A stretch of DNA of 64,000 nt from assembly GCA_036554285.1 (NCBI GenBank), contig DATBNO010000029.1, forward strand, positions 62,001-126,000. The letters run 5' to 3'. The translations under genes and the position numbers were made by a program. The notes under the pieces were generated by a model. That model searched no databases. It was not told where the DNA came from and worked only from the letters and a program-made list of their open reading frames with translations. This document shows positions 34,878 through 44,293 of this stretch, piece by piece. Source of the DNA: JADGGM01 sp025449955 (GTDB lineage: Bacteria; Gemmatimonadota; Gemmatimonadetes; Gemmatimonadales; Gemmatimonadaceae). Numbering within the stretch: position 1 is the stretch's first letter; each line of letters begins with the position of its first letter.

Positions 34878-36725
34878 ATGGCTCCCGTCATCGACGTCGC
34901 AACCGTGCAGTTTGCGCCCCGAAAGGGCGAATACGAGACGAACCTCGCGCACTTAGGCGAGCTATTCGCGCAACTGGACGCGCTCACACCAAGGCCGCAG
35001 GTGCTGCATTTGCCGGAGACGGCTCTCACCGGCTACTTCCTGGAAGGCGGAGTCCGGGAGTTTGCGCTCACGGCGGGCGCCCAGGCCGCCGACCTGCAGC
35101 GTGTGTACCGGAATGCGGTTCCGCAGGCCGCAGACCGGACCCTCGAGATCGTGTTGGGCTTCTACGAAATCTGGAACAACACGCTCTACAACAGCGCGAT
35201 GTGGGTGCGGGTGGGAAGCGCGGCGCCGCTCGTGCGGCACGTGCACCGTAAGAACTTTCTGCCCACCTATGGCCTGTTCGACGAAGAGCGATTCGTCGAG
35301 CGCGGACAATCGTTCCGCGCGTTCGACACGCCGTGGGGCCGCTGCGCCGTGCTCATCTGCGAGGACGCCTGGCACAGTCTCACCGGAACCTTGCTCGCGT
35401 TGGATGGTGCGCGCGCGATCTTCATCTGCTCGGCCGCACCGGCGCGAGGGCCTTGGCCGCGGGACGACGGGATTCCCGGCCCGTCGAGCGTCGCACGATG
35501 GGAGCGTCTGGTGCGGGACATCGCCGAGGAGCACGGCGTGTTCGTGTCGTTCTCGAATCTCGCATCGAGCGAAGCGGGCAAGTCGTTTCCGGGCGGTGCG
35601 CTGGTGGCCGGTCCCAAAGGCGACGTGCGCATCCGCGGGCCGATGTGGACGGAAGCCATCCTGCCGATCGCGATGGACCTGGGTGATCTCACACGCGCGC
35701 GCGCCGACATGCCGCTGCTGGCGGACCTCCGGACCGCGATGCCGCATCTCGTCGACTCGTTAGGCAAGATCCAATCGGGGCGCACGGAGCCGCCGGTGTA
35801 CGACACGGACGATGGCGACATGCGTGCCGTGCGCGAGCGACCGGCGACCGTGGGAACCGTGCGGGCGCGGTCGGTCGCGGTGGTGGACGGCGGCGCGGCC
35901 GCCGCGGGGACGCCGCCGCCCTTGGACATCGATCCGGCGCTCACCGAGGAATGGCTGTCCGCGTTCCTGCGCGACGAAATTGCCGGGCGCGGATTCCGGA
36001 AGAGCATCGTGGCGTTGTCGGGCGGCGTGGACTCGTCGGTGACCGCCTACCTGGCGGCGCGGGCGTTGGGCCCGGAGAACGTGGTCGGCGTGCGGCTGCC
36101 GTATCGCCACTCGAGCCCCGACAGCCTGGGGCACGCCCAGCTCGTGATCGACGCGTTAGGCATCGAGGGACGCACGCTGGACATCAGCGCGGCGGTGGAC
36201 GGCTACCTGGGCCACGAGCCCGACGCCGACGCGACCCGACGCGGCAACGTGATGGCGCGGGCGCGCATGATCGCGGTGTTCGACCTCTCGGCGCGCTACG
36301 CGGCCATTCCGTTAGGCACGGGCAACAAGACCGAGCGCCTGCTCGGCTACTTCACCTGGCACGCCGACGATTCCCCGCCCCTCAATCCGTTGGGCGACCT
36401 GTACAAGACCCAGGTCTGGGATCTGGCGCGCCACCTCGGCGTGCCGGCCGCGATCATCGACAAGGCGCCGACCGCGGACCTCGTGACCGGCCAGACCGAC
36501 GAACGCGACCTCGGCATCTCGTACGCCAAGGCCGATCAGATTCTCCATTGGCTGCTGCACGGCTACGCGCCGCCGGAGCTCGAAGCGCGCGGATTCGTGC
36601 GCGAGGAAGTCGAATTGGTGAGGCGGCGCCTCGAGCGCACGCATTGGAAGCGACGGCTGCCAACCGTCGCGATTTTGAGCTCGACGGCGATCGGCGAGAG
36701 CTGGCTGCGGCCGGTCGACTACTGA
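34878..36725 (+). CDS. nadE: Glutamine-dependent NAD+ synthetase
   Basis: Makes NAD from deamido-NAD using ammonia from glutamine. The N-terminal nitrilase-like glutaminase domain has Glu in HLPETALTGY, Lys in HRKNFLPTYG and nucleophile Cys161 in LICEDAWH. The C-terminal synthetase has the P-loop SGGVDSSVTAYLA near residue 380, LPYRHSSPDS, GTGNKTERLLGYFTWHADD and KAPTADLVTGQTDERDLG. 615 residues, the bifunctional form. The last 7 bp overlap the end of the convergent cheX-like gene. Confidence 0.96.
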   Translation: MAPVIDVATVQFAPRKGEYETNLAHLGELFAQLDALTPRPQVLHLPETALTGYFLEGGVREFALTAGAQAADLQRVYRNAVPQAADRTLEIVLGFYEIWNNTLYNSAMWVRVGSAAPLVRHVHRKNFLPTYGLFDEERFVERGQSFRAFDTPWGRCAVLICEDAWHSLTGTLLALDGARAIFICSAAPARGPWPRDDGIPGPSSVARWERLVRDIAEEHGVFVSFSNLASSEAGKSFPGGALVAGPKGDVRIRGPMWTEAILPIAMDLGDLTRARADMPLLADLRTAMPHLVDSLGKIQSGRTEPPVYDTDDGDMRAVRERPATVGTVRARSVAVVDGGAAAAGTPPPLDIDPALTEEWLSAFLRDEIAGRGFRKSIVALSGGVDSSVTAYLAARALGPENVVGVRLPYRHSSPDSLGHAQLVIDALGIEGRTLDISAAVDGYLGHEPDADATRRGNVMARARMIAVFDLSARYAAIPLGTGNKTERLLGYFTWHADDSPPLNPLGDLYKTQVWDLARHLGVPAAIIDKAPTADLVTGQTDERDLGISYAKADQILHWLLHGYAPPELEARGFVREEVELVRRRLERTHWKRRLPTVAILSSTAIGESWLRPVDY

Positions 36726-37162
36726 CGCCGCTCCCCGCCGAGGTCGAGGAGGACGCGGGCGCGGCCCGCTTCCACCTCGATCTCGATGTGCGACGCCGCG
36801 TGGCTCATGGGCGGCGCGCCGCGCGCCGGCGGCGCGAGCGTCAGGCGCGTGTTCGTGCCGAGGATGTACGGCAGCGCGTTGCCGCAGATCACGTTCGCCA
36901 TCTCGCCTAACGCATCCCATCGCCACGGTTCGGCGTCGTCGCCCTCGAGCCCGAGCATGTTCTCGGCGAGGGCGCGGAACACGTCGTCGGACACGCGCAG
37001 CGTGAGACAGCCGGTGTGCGCGCCGTCGAACGCGACGCTGACCGCCGCCGGCAGCGCGTCGGGCTCGCTCGGTGTGTCGACGGCCGAGCCGACGCAGAGG
37101 AGCCCCAGCTCCTCGAACGCCAATGTGGCGGCAACGCGCAAGGCGATCGCGTTATCGGTCAT
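36719..37162 (-). CDS. cheX: CheX/CheC-like CheY-P phosphatase
   Basis: CheX-family proteins dephosphorylate CheY-P. The family signature E-x2-N is seen in LGEMANVICGNALPYILG. The remainder has the expected alternating strands (AVSVAFDGAHTGCLTLRVSD, HIEIEVEAGRARVLLDL). 147 residues. Only one clear E-N pair is visible, as in CheX. It is the last gene of the che operon, starting 11 bp inside the upstream receiver gene and ending convergent with nadE. Confidence 0.78.
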   Translation of the reverse strand: MTDNAIALRVAATLAFEELGLLCVGSAVDTPSEPDALPAAVSVAFDGAHTGCLTLRVSDDVFRALAENMLGLEGDDAEPWRWDALGEMANVICGNALPYILGTNTRLTLAPPARGAPPMSHAASHIEIEVEAGRARVLLDLGGERRQ

Positions 37163-37571
37163 CGTCCGGCATCCCGAGCGCGCGGAGAACCGCGTCGCGG
37201 AGGTCTTCGGGCGCGAACGGCTTGTGGAGAAAGCCGTGTCCCATCTCCAATACCTGCGAGGCGCGCGCGTCGCTGCCGTCGGACGATACCACGATCACCA
37301 CCGGGCCCGCCGCCGGTCGTCCCAGGCGCGCGAGCATGTCGAGGCCGCTCAGCTTGGGCATGTTGATGTCGACCAACGCCAGCGTGATCGGCTCCGTCTC
37401 GAGGATGCCGAGTCCCGCCAGGCCGTCGGCGGCCTCGTGCACCGTGCCTAACGGAAGTCCGCAGAGCCGGAGCGTGCGGATGATCATGGCCCGCATCACC
37501 CGGCTGTCGTCGACGACGAGCACGCTCAGCGGGGGCGCGGCGGCGGCGGGCGTTCGATGGCGATCGATCAT
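37152..37571 (-). CDS. CheY-like response regulator
   Basis: A single receiver: acidic pair LVVDDSRVM, phospho-Asp in LALVDINMPKLSG, VVSSDGS in the switch strand and Lys in FLHKPFAPEDL. An Ala/Pro N-terminal extension of about 14 residues precedes it. Within the chemotaxis operon it is the likely CheA target and CheX substrate. An AAGGTG site lies before the ATG, which overlaps the cheD stop (ATGA). Confidence 0.9.
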   Translation of the reverse strand: MIDRHRTPAAAAPPLSVLVVDDSRVMRAMIIRTLRLCGLPLGTVHEAADGLAGLGILETEPITLALVDINMPKLSGLDMLARLGRPAAGPVVIVVSSDGSDARASQVLEMGHGFLHKPFAPEDLRDAVLRALGMPDDDR

Positions 37572-38071
37572 AGCTCACCTTCCCGGTCGGGCATCTTGAG
37601 CCAGACGCGTCCGGAGGCGACGTCCAGCGAGATGGTGCGCCACACGCGTTCGCCTCCGACATCGTGGGCGTGGATGAGCACTCCGTTCTTCCACAGCAGT
37701 TTGCGCAGCATGATCAAGTTCCGCTTGCCGATCTGGAATCCGTCCGCGCTGGCGTCGCCGGCCGACGCGCCGCCGGCGACGGCGACGCGCAACCGCCCTT
37801 TGGTCGCGCCCAACTTGTAGCAATCGCGAAACAGCGCCGGCACGGCGGTATCGACGTACTCGAGCGGGCGTCCGCGCGACCGGTCGCGATCATCGACCGA
37901 CGACGGCAGCGGCACGTGGAGCAGCCCGCCCACGCGCGCCACCGGATCGAACACCGCCACACCCAGGCAACTGCCTAACGCATGGGCCACGAGGCGATCG
38001 CCCGGCGCGTTCGACACGCACATCGCACCCACACCCACGATGCGCTCGCCGGTCAGCCGAGCCGTCGCCAT
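37568..38071 (-). CDS. cheD: Chemoreceptor glutamine deamidase CheD
   Basis: CheD deamidates receptor glutamines and in many bacteria is controlled by CheC/CheY-P. The Cys of ALGSCLGVAVFD and the His of GLLHVPLPSS form the catalytic pair. GGASAGDASADGFQIGKRNL and GGERVWRTISLDVASGRV complete the family pattern. 167 residues. One base separates the cheR stop from this ATG, and the junction reads GTTAGGATG, so the stop and the ribosome-site-like AGGA merge. Confidence 0.92.
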   Translation of the reverse strand: MATARLTGERIVGVGAMCVSNAPGDRLVAHALGSCLGVAVFDPVARVGGLLHVPLPSSVDDRDRSRGRPLEYVDTAVPALFRDCYKLGATKGRLRVAVAGGASAGDASADGFQIGKRNLIMLRKLLWKNGVLIHAHDVGGERVWRTISLDVASGRVWLKMPDREGEL

Positions 38072-38072
38072 C

Positions 38073-38951
38073 CTAACGCACGTACACGGCCGGCTGCACG
38101 TAGTGGAACCCGTGCGTCAGCGTTCCCAAACTCTCGGAGTGTCCGACGAACAGATGGCCGCCGGGCGCCAGCATGTGCCAAAACCGTTCGACCAGGCGCT
38201 GTCGCGCGCCGGCATCGAAGTAAATCATCACGTTGCGGCAAAAAATGGCATCGAATGGCCCGCGCAGCGGCCACTCACGGATCAAGTTGAGGCGCGCGAA
38301 TCGCACCATGGCGCGCAGCTCTTCGCGCACGACGAAGCGATCGCCCGATGACGAGACATCGAGCATGCGGCGGCGCAACGTCGCCGGAATGGCGGTGACC
38401 GCGCGCGCGCCGTAGGTCGCCGCACGCGCCCGCGCCAACACGCGCGACGACACGTCGGTGGCTAGAATGCGCGCGCCGGCAAACCGATCGGGCGGCAGAT
38501 GCTCGCGCATCAGAACCGCGATGGTGAACGGCTCTTCGCCCGTCGAGCAGCCCGCGCTCCAGACGCGAATTGGCCGAGCTCCATGCGCCATTGCGGGCAG
38601 CACGTTCGCGCGAAAGAAGTCGAAGTGGGCCGGCTCGCGAAAGAACGCGGTCTGGTTGGTCGTGAGCGCATCGACGAGCGCGCCGAGCTCGGCGAACTCG
38701 CGGTGCAGCGCGCGCCGTTCGACGCGATCGAGGTATGCCGCGAAGCTCGGCGCGCCCGTGTCGACCACGCGGCGTCCCAAGCGCGAACGCACGAGCTCTT
38801 CCTTGCCCGCGCGCAGGCGGATGCCGCACGTCTCGTACAGCAAGTCGCGCAACCGGCGGAACTCGTGCGGCCGAAGGGGAGGAATGAGCGCCCACGGACC
38901 CGCCGCGATGTCGGCGGCGGGAGCGTCAGAACTCCTCAAGAACGTCGTCAT
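38073..38951 (-). CDS. cheR: Chemotaxis methyltransferase CheR
   Basis: Methylates receptor glutamates using S-adenosylmethionine. The N-terminal helical domain (FRRLRDLLYETCGIRLRAGKEELVRSRLGRR) precedes the Rossmann core: NQTAFFREPAHF, RVWSAGCSTGEEPFTIAVL, ILATDVSSRVLARAR, FDAIFCRNVMIYFD and GGHLFVGHSE. The ATG at 38951 gives a 292-residue protein of normal size and overlaps the receptor gene's 3' end by 26 bp in another frame. The longer upstream reading is a shadow of the receptor gene. Confidence 0.95.
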   Translation of the reverse strand: MTTFLRSSDAPAADIAAGPWALIPPLRPHEFRRLRDLLYETCGIRLRAGKEELVRSRLGRRVVDTGAPSFAAYLDRVERRALHREFAELGALVDALTTNQTAFFREPAHFDFFRANVLPAMAHGARPIRVWSAGCSTGEEPFTIAVLMREHLPPDRFAGARILATDVSSRVLARARAATYGARAVTAIPATLRRRMLDVSSSGDRFVVREELRAMVRFARLNLIREWPLRGPFDAIFCRNVMIYFDAGARQRLVERFWHMLAPGGHLFVGHSESLGTLTHGFHYVQPAVYVR

Positions 38952-41061
38952 CGCCCCCGTCGAACGGATGCGGTGTTGCGTTAGGCGCGGGCGTGCCTGA
39001 GGCGTGGCGTCCCCCGTTGCCGCCCCGAGGCGGGATCGGACGGATGGGCGACGGTCCGGCCGGCACCCCGCGGTGCGGCGTGCGCCGCGCCGAGCGCGCG
39101 ACCGTTTCGCGATGCGTCGTGGCCGGCGCGCTGGCGAGCTGGAAGTGACCGACCAGCGTTTCCATTTTTTCGGCTTGGCCGGACAACTCCTCGGCCGCAC
39201 TCGCCGATTCTTCCGCGTTCGCCGCCGTTTGTTGCGTCACGGCGTTCATCTGCTCGACGCCGGCCGCGATCTGCTCGATGCCTTGGCTCTGCTGTTCCGA
39301 GCCCGCTGCGATCTCGGCCATCGCGACGCTCACCTTGTTCACATGCTCGGTGATGTCGCCGAAGCTCGTCATGACTTCGCGGTTGATCGCCGCGCCGCCT
39401 TCGGCGTGTTTCACCGATTCCTCGATGAGCGACGCCGTGTTCTTCGCCGCTTCGGCGCTGCGCATTGCGAGATTGCGCACTTCTTCGGCGACGACGGCGA
39501 AGCCACGGCCGGCGTCGCCGGCGCGCGCCGCTTCGACCGCGGCGTTGAGCGCCAGCAGGTTGGTCTGGAACGCGATCTCGTCGATCGTTTTCACGATGCG
39601 CGCCGTTGCTGCCGCCGCACCCGTGATGCGATCGGTCGCTTCGGCGAGTCGTTTCATGCTTTGTGCGCCGCGTGACGCGCTGTCGCGCGTGGCTTCGCTC
39701 AACTGGCGTGCGTCGCGCGCGCTGAGCGCATTCTGGCGTGTCATGGCGCCCATCTCCTGCAAGCTGCTCGACACTTCCTCGAGCGAGCTCGCCTGCTCGG
39801 CCGCGCCCTGCGCGAGGAGCTGGCTGCCCGCGCTCACCTGTCCTGCTCCGGCGGCGACCTGCTCCGCCGCCATCGCGACTTCGGCCAGCGCTTCATCGAG
39901 TTGGCCTAACGCCTTGTTCAGCCCTTGCTTGATGCGCGCGTGCTCGCCGCGGTATTCCCCGCGCATGCGGACGCGCAGATCGCGGGCGGCGAGGCGGTCG
40001 AGCACCTCGGCCGCTTCGTGTACCGGCGCGATGACCGCGTCGAGCGTCTCGTTGAAGCCCGAGACGAGGTCGTGAAACGCGCCGCGGTACCGCGCGGCGT
40101 CGCCGCGCCGCGTGAGCTCGCCCTGCTTGGCCGCGTCGATGAGCGCGCGGACTTCTTGCGTTAGGCCGGCAAGGGCCTGGACCATCTCCTGGAACGAGTG
40201 ACTGAGCACATCGTTCGGGCCGCGCGGCTTGACGGCGACGCTGATGTCGCCCTCGCCCAGGTGGCGCGCCACCGCCGCGAAGTCGCGTTGGGCATCGATG
40301 ATGCGGCGCAGGCCCTGCGCCAGATCGCCCATCTCGTCATGCGACGTCACCCACACTTCGACGTCCACCTGTCCCTTGGCGATGAGGTCCATCTTGGTGG
40401 ACAACTCGGAGACGGGCCAGTTGATGCCGCGCTCGAGCACGAACGCGGCGATCAGGGTGACCAGCACGGTGATGACCGTGCCCCAGACCAACGCGCGGCC
40501 GGCGTTCGCGTCGCGCTCGGTGCCGGCCATGCGCACGCCGGACTGCACCGCCTGCTCCTGCGCGATGGCGGTCGCGATGATGCGGCGCATGTCGTCGAGC
40601 TGCTTCTGTTCGTTGGCGGCCGCGAACTCGGCGGCCGGGGCGGCGGCGGTGTGCCGGTTCCGCAGTGCCGGGACGACGACGTCGTCGTGGAGCGACACGC
40701 CTAACCGCTCGAGCTGCTCCCATCGCGCGCGCTGGGCCGGGTTCTCGGTCGACATGCGCTGCAGCGAATCGACCTGGTGGCGGAACGCGTCCCAGCCAGA
40801 CTCCACATCGCGCTCGGCCGCATCGCCGACGCCCAACATGGCGCCGCGATAGCCCGCATCCATAGTAAGGAGCGATGCCAGCGCGTCCTGGGCGCCGTCG
40901 ATCACATCGATCGCGTGCTGCGTCGCGCCCCGGTCCGCCGCCGCGGTGGTGATCGACTCGTGCATGTAGATGCCCTGCGCGACGACCATCGCGAACACCG
41001 CCGCGAAGGCCACCGTCAGTTTCCCGCGCATGCGGAGGTTGTAGAACCAGTTCATGGTCAT
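38926..41061 (-). CDS. Methyl-accepting chemotaxis protein with four-helix sensor
   Basis: A transmembrane receptor. TM1 is LTVAFAAVFAMVVAQGIYM near residue 20 and TM2 is ALVWGTVITVLVTLIAAFVL near 190. Between them is a periplasmic helical domain with MDAGYRGAMLG. HAMP-like regions follow (ELSTKMDLIAKGQVDVEV; further copies before residue 400). The cytoplasmic hairpin tip is EIAFQTNLLALNAAVEAARAGDAGRGFAVVAEEVRNLA. The C-terminus is Pro/Gly-rich and ends DDDVLEEF, with no NWETF-type pentapeptide. I take the ATG at 41061; 41055 and a TTG at 41067 are alternatives. It is the receptor of this che operon. Confidence 0.93.
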   Translation of the reverse strand: MTMNWFYNLRMRGKLTVAFAAVFAMVVAQGIYMHESITTAAADRGATQHAIDVIDGAQDALASLLTMDAGYRGAMLGVGDAAERDVESGWDAFRHQVDSLQRMSTENPAQRARWEQLERLGVSLHDDVVVPALRNRHTAAAPAAEFAAANEQKQLDDMRRIIATAIAQEQAVQSGVRMAGTERDANAGRALVWGTVITVLVTLIAAFVLERGINWPVSELSTKMDLIAKGQVDVEVWVTSHDEMGDLAQGLRRIIDAQRDFAAVARHLGEGDISVAVKPRGPNDVLSHSFQEMVQALAGLTQEVRALIDAAKQGELTRRGDAARYRGAFHDLVSGFNETLDAVIAPVHEAAEVLDRLAARDLRVRMRGEYRGEHARIKQGLNKALGQLDEALAEVAMAAEQVAAGAGQVSAGSQLLAQGAAEQASSLEEVSSSLQEMGAMTRQNALSARDARQLSEATRDSASRGAQSMKRLAEATDRITGAAAATARIVKTIDEIAFQTNLLALNAAVEAARAGDAGRGFAVVAEEVRNLAMRSAEAAKNTASLIEESVKHAEGGAAINREVMTSFGDITEHVNKVSVAMAEIAAGSEQQSQGIEQIAAGVEQMNAVTQQTAANAEESASAAEELSGQAEKMETLVGHFQLASAPATTHRETVARSARRTPHRGVPAGPSPIRPIPPRGGNGGRHASGTPAPNATPHPFDGGDDDVLEEF

Positions 41062-41098
41062 GGCCAACGGATCCCGGATGGAGGGGGCGTCGATTCAG

Positions 41099-41572
41099 TT
41101 AGGCAGCTGTCGGCGAGCCGGCCGAGCCGGCGAGGTCGCTGGCGTCGATCACGCGCGTGATGTCCAACAAGAGACGCACGCGCGACGCCGATTTCGCGAT
41201 GCCGACCAGATAGTCCGTGTGGACGCCTGCGCCTAACGACGGCGGCGGCTCGATGTCGGCGGCCGCGATGTCGGCGACCTCGGACACGCGGTCCACGAGC
41301 AACCCCACGTGCGCGGCGTGCGCCGCGACGACGATGATGCAGCTCGTCGGGCCGGGGTCGACCGCCGGCAAATCGAACTTGAGGCGCAAGTCGAGTATGG
41401 AGATCACCCGCCCGCGCAGGTTGATCACGCCGCGCACGAACGGCGGCGTGCGCGGCACGCGCGTGATCGGCAACACACCGATGATCTCGTGCACGGCGAG
41501 AATCTCCATGCCGTACTCTTCGGCGCCGAGGAAGAACGTGAGGTACTTGCCGGCCGTGGCGTGCGTGCTCAT
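41099..41572 (-). CDS. cheW: Chemotaxis coupling protein CheW
   Basis: Links receptors to CheA. YLTFFLGAEEYGMEILAVHEIIGVLPITRVPRTPPFVRGVINLRGRVISILDLR is followed by VGLLVDRVSEVADI, the standard CheW SH3-like pattern with the conserved NLRG. 157 residues with a Ser/Ala tail. The stop TAA lies in GCCTAAC. It overlaps cheA by 4 bp. Confidence 0.95.
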   Translation of the reverse strand: MSTHATAGKYLTFFLGAEEYGMEILAVHEIIGVLPITRVPRTPPFVRGVINLRGRVISILDLRLKFDLPAVDPGPTSCIIVVAAHAAHVGLLVDRVSEVADIAAADIEPPPSLGAGVHTDYLVGIAKSASRVRLLLDITRVIDASDLAGSAGSPTAA

Positions 41573-43701
41573 GCGACCGCCTGCGTTCCCAGGAACGGTT
41601 GGGCGCGCCGCGCGAGCTCGAACAATTGCGGCACGTCGAGGATGAGGCCGACGCGTCCGTCGCCCAGAATCGCGGCGCCGGCGATGCCGGGCACCTCGCC
41701 GATCCCGGCCGTGACGGGCTTCGCGACCACTTGTTGTTGTCCCAGAATGCTGTCGACGAGCAGCGCGCAGCGGCGCTCGGCGGCGCCCACCACCATCAGC
41801 AGGGCCGACACCGGATCTTCACAGGCGCCGTCCGCGCCCAGCAGCCGATGCAGCCTGACTAACGGAAGGACGTCTTTCCGGAGCCGGACCATCTCGCCGC
41901 GGCCGGCCACGGTGAACAACGCGCCCCGCTCGGGGCGGAAGCTCACCACCACGTTCGTCGTGGGCACGATGTAGCGCTCGGCGCCCACGCGAACGAGCAT
42001 GCCGTCGGTGATCGCGAGCGTGAGCGGCACGCGGAGCGTGATCGTCGTGCCCTCGCCCGGCGCCGATTGCACATCCACACGGCCATGCAGCGCCTGAATG
42101 TTGCGGCGCACCACGTCCATGCCCACACCGCGCCCCGACACGTCGGTCACTTGATCGGCGGTCGAGAGTCCCGGCGCGAAGATCAGGTCGAGCACATCGG
42201 CGTCGCTCAGCTGGTCGCCCGGCCGGACGATGCCGCGCGCCTCGGCGCGCTGGAGAATGCGATCGCGCTGCAAGCCGCGGCCGTCGTCGCGCAGGTCGAT
42301 CACCACCTGCCCGTTCACCTGGGTAGCGGATAGCGTTAGGCGACCGGCCGCGGGCTTGCCGGCGGCCGTGCGCTCGTCCGGCGTTTCGATCCCGTGGTCG
42401 ATCGCATTGCGGACCATGTGCATGAGCGGATCGGCGACCAGCTCCACCATGTTGCGATCGAGCTCCGTCATCTCGCCCTCGACGCGGCAGTCGACGTCCT
42501 TGCCGGCCCGTTGGGCGAGGTCGCGCGCCAGGCGCACGAGCTTGTTGCACGTCCCGCGCAGGGGGACCATGCGCATGCCCATGCTCATGTCGTGCAGGTC
42601 GCGCACGAGCTTGCCGGCGTGCGCCACCTTGCGCGAGAGCTCCGGGTGATCGCGGCCCGACGCGGGATCCTGCGCGATCATCCAGTGCGCCACCACCAGC
42701 TCGCCCACGAGATCGACGAGCGCATCCAGGCGGTCGAGTCGTACGCGCGCGCTGTGGGCGGTGCCGGCGTCGCGCGCCGTGACCGCAGGCGCGGCGCTGC
42801 GCGACGCCGCCGACACCGGCGCGGGTCCGGCGGGCGCCGCGTCGATTTCCTCCAACTCGCGGAGCACCTCGAGGAATCCAGCCGGATACGCGAGCCGTGC
42901 GCCGTCGCGCGACGCATCGAGGTTCTTGATCGCGCCGCTCAACGCGTCGAGCGCGCGCAGCGAGAGCGCGGCAATGCGTCCGGCGAATCCTTCGCGGCGG
43001 CGCCGTTCGCCTAACAATGACTCGCCGTGGTGCGCCAGCGCGACCAGGCCGTCGAGCTTGAGAAAGCCGGCCGTGCCCTTGATCGAATGGAACGCGCGCA
43101 TTACGGTCTGCACCGACTCGCCGTCCTCCGGCGCCCGCTCGAGCACGAGCAACGCCGCCTCGGCGCTCTCGATGTACTCGCGCGCCTCGTCGCAGAAATC
43201 GCCGAGCAGCGCGCGGTCGGTGTCGTTAGGCAGCGAGAGCGGCGGGAGCGTGTCGGCGCGCGCCACCACCGAGCGCGGAGGGCGGTCCGGCTGTCCGATC
43301 AGGTCCGATGTCCGCGGCTTGAGCGCCGGCGACGATTCGGGCAGATTCCGCATGATCGCGATGGTCGACCGCTCGGGCCCTTCGAGCAGCTGCAGCCTGT
43401 CGGGCGCCGCGGGCGACGCGAGGTATCCGCGCACCGCACCGAGCAGCACGCTCGCCGCGCGATGCAGCGCGGCCTGGCGATCACCGCGGTCGCGGTCCGT
43501 CCGCAGTGTCTCGGCCACGAGACGCAGCGACACACACGCACGCGCTTCTTGCGCCGGCACGCGTTCGATGAGACTCATCACGTCGGCGCGCAGCGCTCCG
43601 CGTGTTTCGAGATCCGAGGCGCCGAGTTGACCGATGGCGACGCTCAGCTTGTCGAAGCGGACGAGGAGAGATCGGGCGGAAGGACGAGACGCTTTGGGCA
43701 C
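41569..43701 (-). CDS. cheA: Chemotaxis histidine kinase CheA
   Basis: The P1 domain has the phosphorylated His in MRAFHSIKGTAGFLKLDGL. P3 dimerisation, the P4 ATPase (LMHMVRNAIDHGIETPDER, DLRDDGRGL, SGRGVGMDVVRRNI, GEGTTITLRVPLTLAI) and the P5 CheW-like domain follow. Unusually, about 175 residues precede P1, whereas CheA normally begins with P1; this N-terminal part has an alpha-helical opening and a Pro-rich end. No clear P2 is seen. 710 residues with GTG start. It is first in the leftward operon cheA-cheW-mcp-cheR-cheD-cheY-cheX and diverges from a receiver gene. Confidence 0.94.
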   Translation of the reverse strand: MPKASRPSARSLLVRFDKLSVAIGQLGASDLETRGALRADVMSLIERVPAQEARACVSLRLVAETLRTDRDRGDRQAALHRAASVLLGAVRGYLASPAAPDRLQLLEGPERSTIAIMRNLPESSPALKPRTSDLIGQPDRPPRSVVARADTLPPLSLPNDTDRALLGDFCDEAREYIESAEAALLVLERAPEDGESVQTVMRAFHSIKGTAGFLKLDGLVALAHHGESLLGERRRREGFAGRIAALSLRALDALSGAIKNLDASRDGARLAYPAGFLEVLRELEEIDAAPAGPAPVSAASRSAAPAVTARDAGTAHSARVRLDRLDALVDLVGELVVAHWMIAQDPASGRDHPELSRKVAHAGKLVRDLHDMSMGMRMVPLRGTCNKLVRLARDLAQRAGKDVDCRVEGEMTELDRNMVELVADPLMHMVRNAIDHGIETPDERTAAGKPAAGRLTLSATQVNGQVVIDLRDDGRGLQRDRILQRAEARGIVRPGDQLSDADVLDLIFAPGLSTADQVTDVSGRGVGMDVVRRNIQALHGRVDVQSAPGEGTTITLRVPLTLAITDGMLVRVGAERYIVPTTNVVVSFRPERGALFTVAGRGEMVRLRKDVLPLVRLHRLLGADGACEDPVSALLMVVGAAERRCALLVDSILGQQQVVAKPVTAGIGEVPGIAGAAILGDGRVGLILDVPQLFELARRAQPFLGTQAVA

Positions 43702-43879
43702 GCGAACAGGTGCGCTGTAAGACGGGTGGCAGAGCGGGACGGGCGGCCCTTGCGGGCGCGGCGCGGCTGATGCATGTCATCGACGCGCGCGACCAACGGA
43801 CGCAACCACATCGCGTTGCGAGGGCTGTGCAAGCTCGTCGGTGAGGAAGCGCGTCCCTGTCCTCCACTTTGGAGCCGTG

Positions 43880-44272
43880 ATGTCGAAAACGGTGCTGGTC
43901 GTCGAGGACTCGGCTCTGTTCCAGAAGGCGTACGCCGCCGCCCTGGCGACGTACGCCCGGGAGCCGCTCGAAGTGCTGTACGCGTCGAACGGCGAGGAGG
44001 CCCTCGCGCAGGTCGCGCAGGTCCCGAGCATTGACCTTATCGTGCTGGACGTGAACATGCCGGTGATGGACGGTCCGGCGTTCCTCGACCGCCTGCGACA
44101 CGACTACGCGTCGCTCGACATCCCCGTGATGTTCTCGAGCACCCGTGCGTATGCGATGCGGGACAAAATCGGCAGCTCGTTAGGCGTCGTGGCATATCTC
44201 CAGAAGCCATTCGCGCCGCGCGAGCTCCACGCGCTCCTCGACAAGATCTGGTCCCGACCGGCGGCGACGTGA
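43880..44272 (+). CDS. Single-domain response regulator divergent from cheA
   Basis: The ATG at 43880 follows GGAG at 5-base spacing. The receiver has VVEDSALFQ, phospho-Asp in LIVLDVNMPVMDG, VMFSSTRAYAMRDK in the switch region and Lys in YLQKPFAPREL. 130 residues, no output domain. The VVEDS..VLDVNMPVMDG pattern is CheY-like, and the location beside cheA suggests a second CheY. Confidence 0.9.
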   Translation: MSKTVLVVEDSALFQKAYAAALATYAREPLEVLYASNGEEALAQVAQVPSIDLIVLDVNMPVMDGPAFLDRLRHDYASLDIPVMFSSTRAYAMRDKIGSSLGVVAYLQKPFAPRELHALLDKIWSRPAAT

Positions 44273-44293
44273 GTCGCCGCCGGAGACCGTGTC

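Noticed and set aside
38952..39200. N-terminal extension of CheR
   Set aside because: The Arg/Pro-rich reading overlaps the receptor gene, and the ATG at 38951 gives the normal CheR length.
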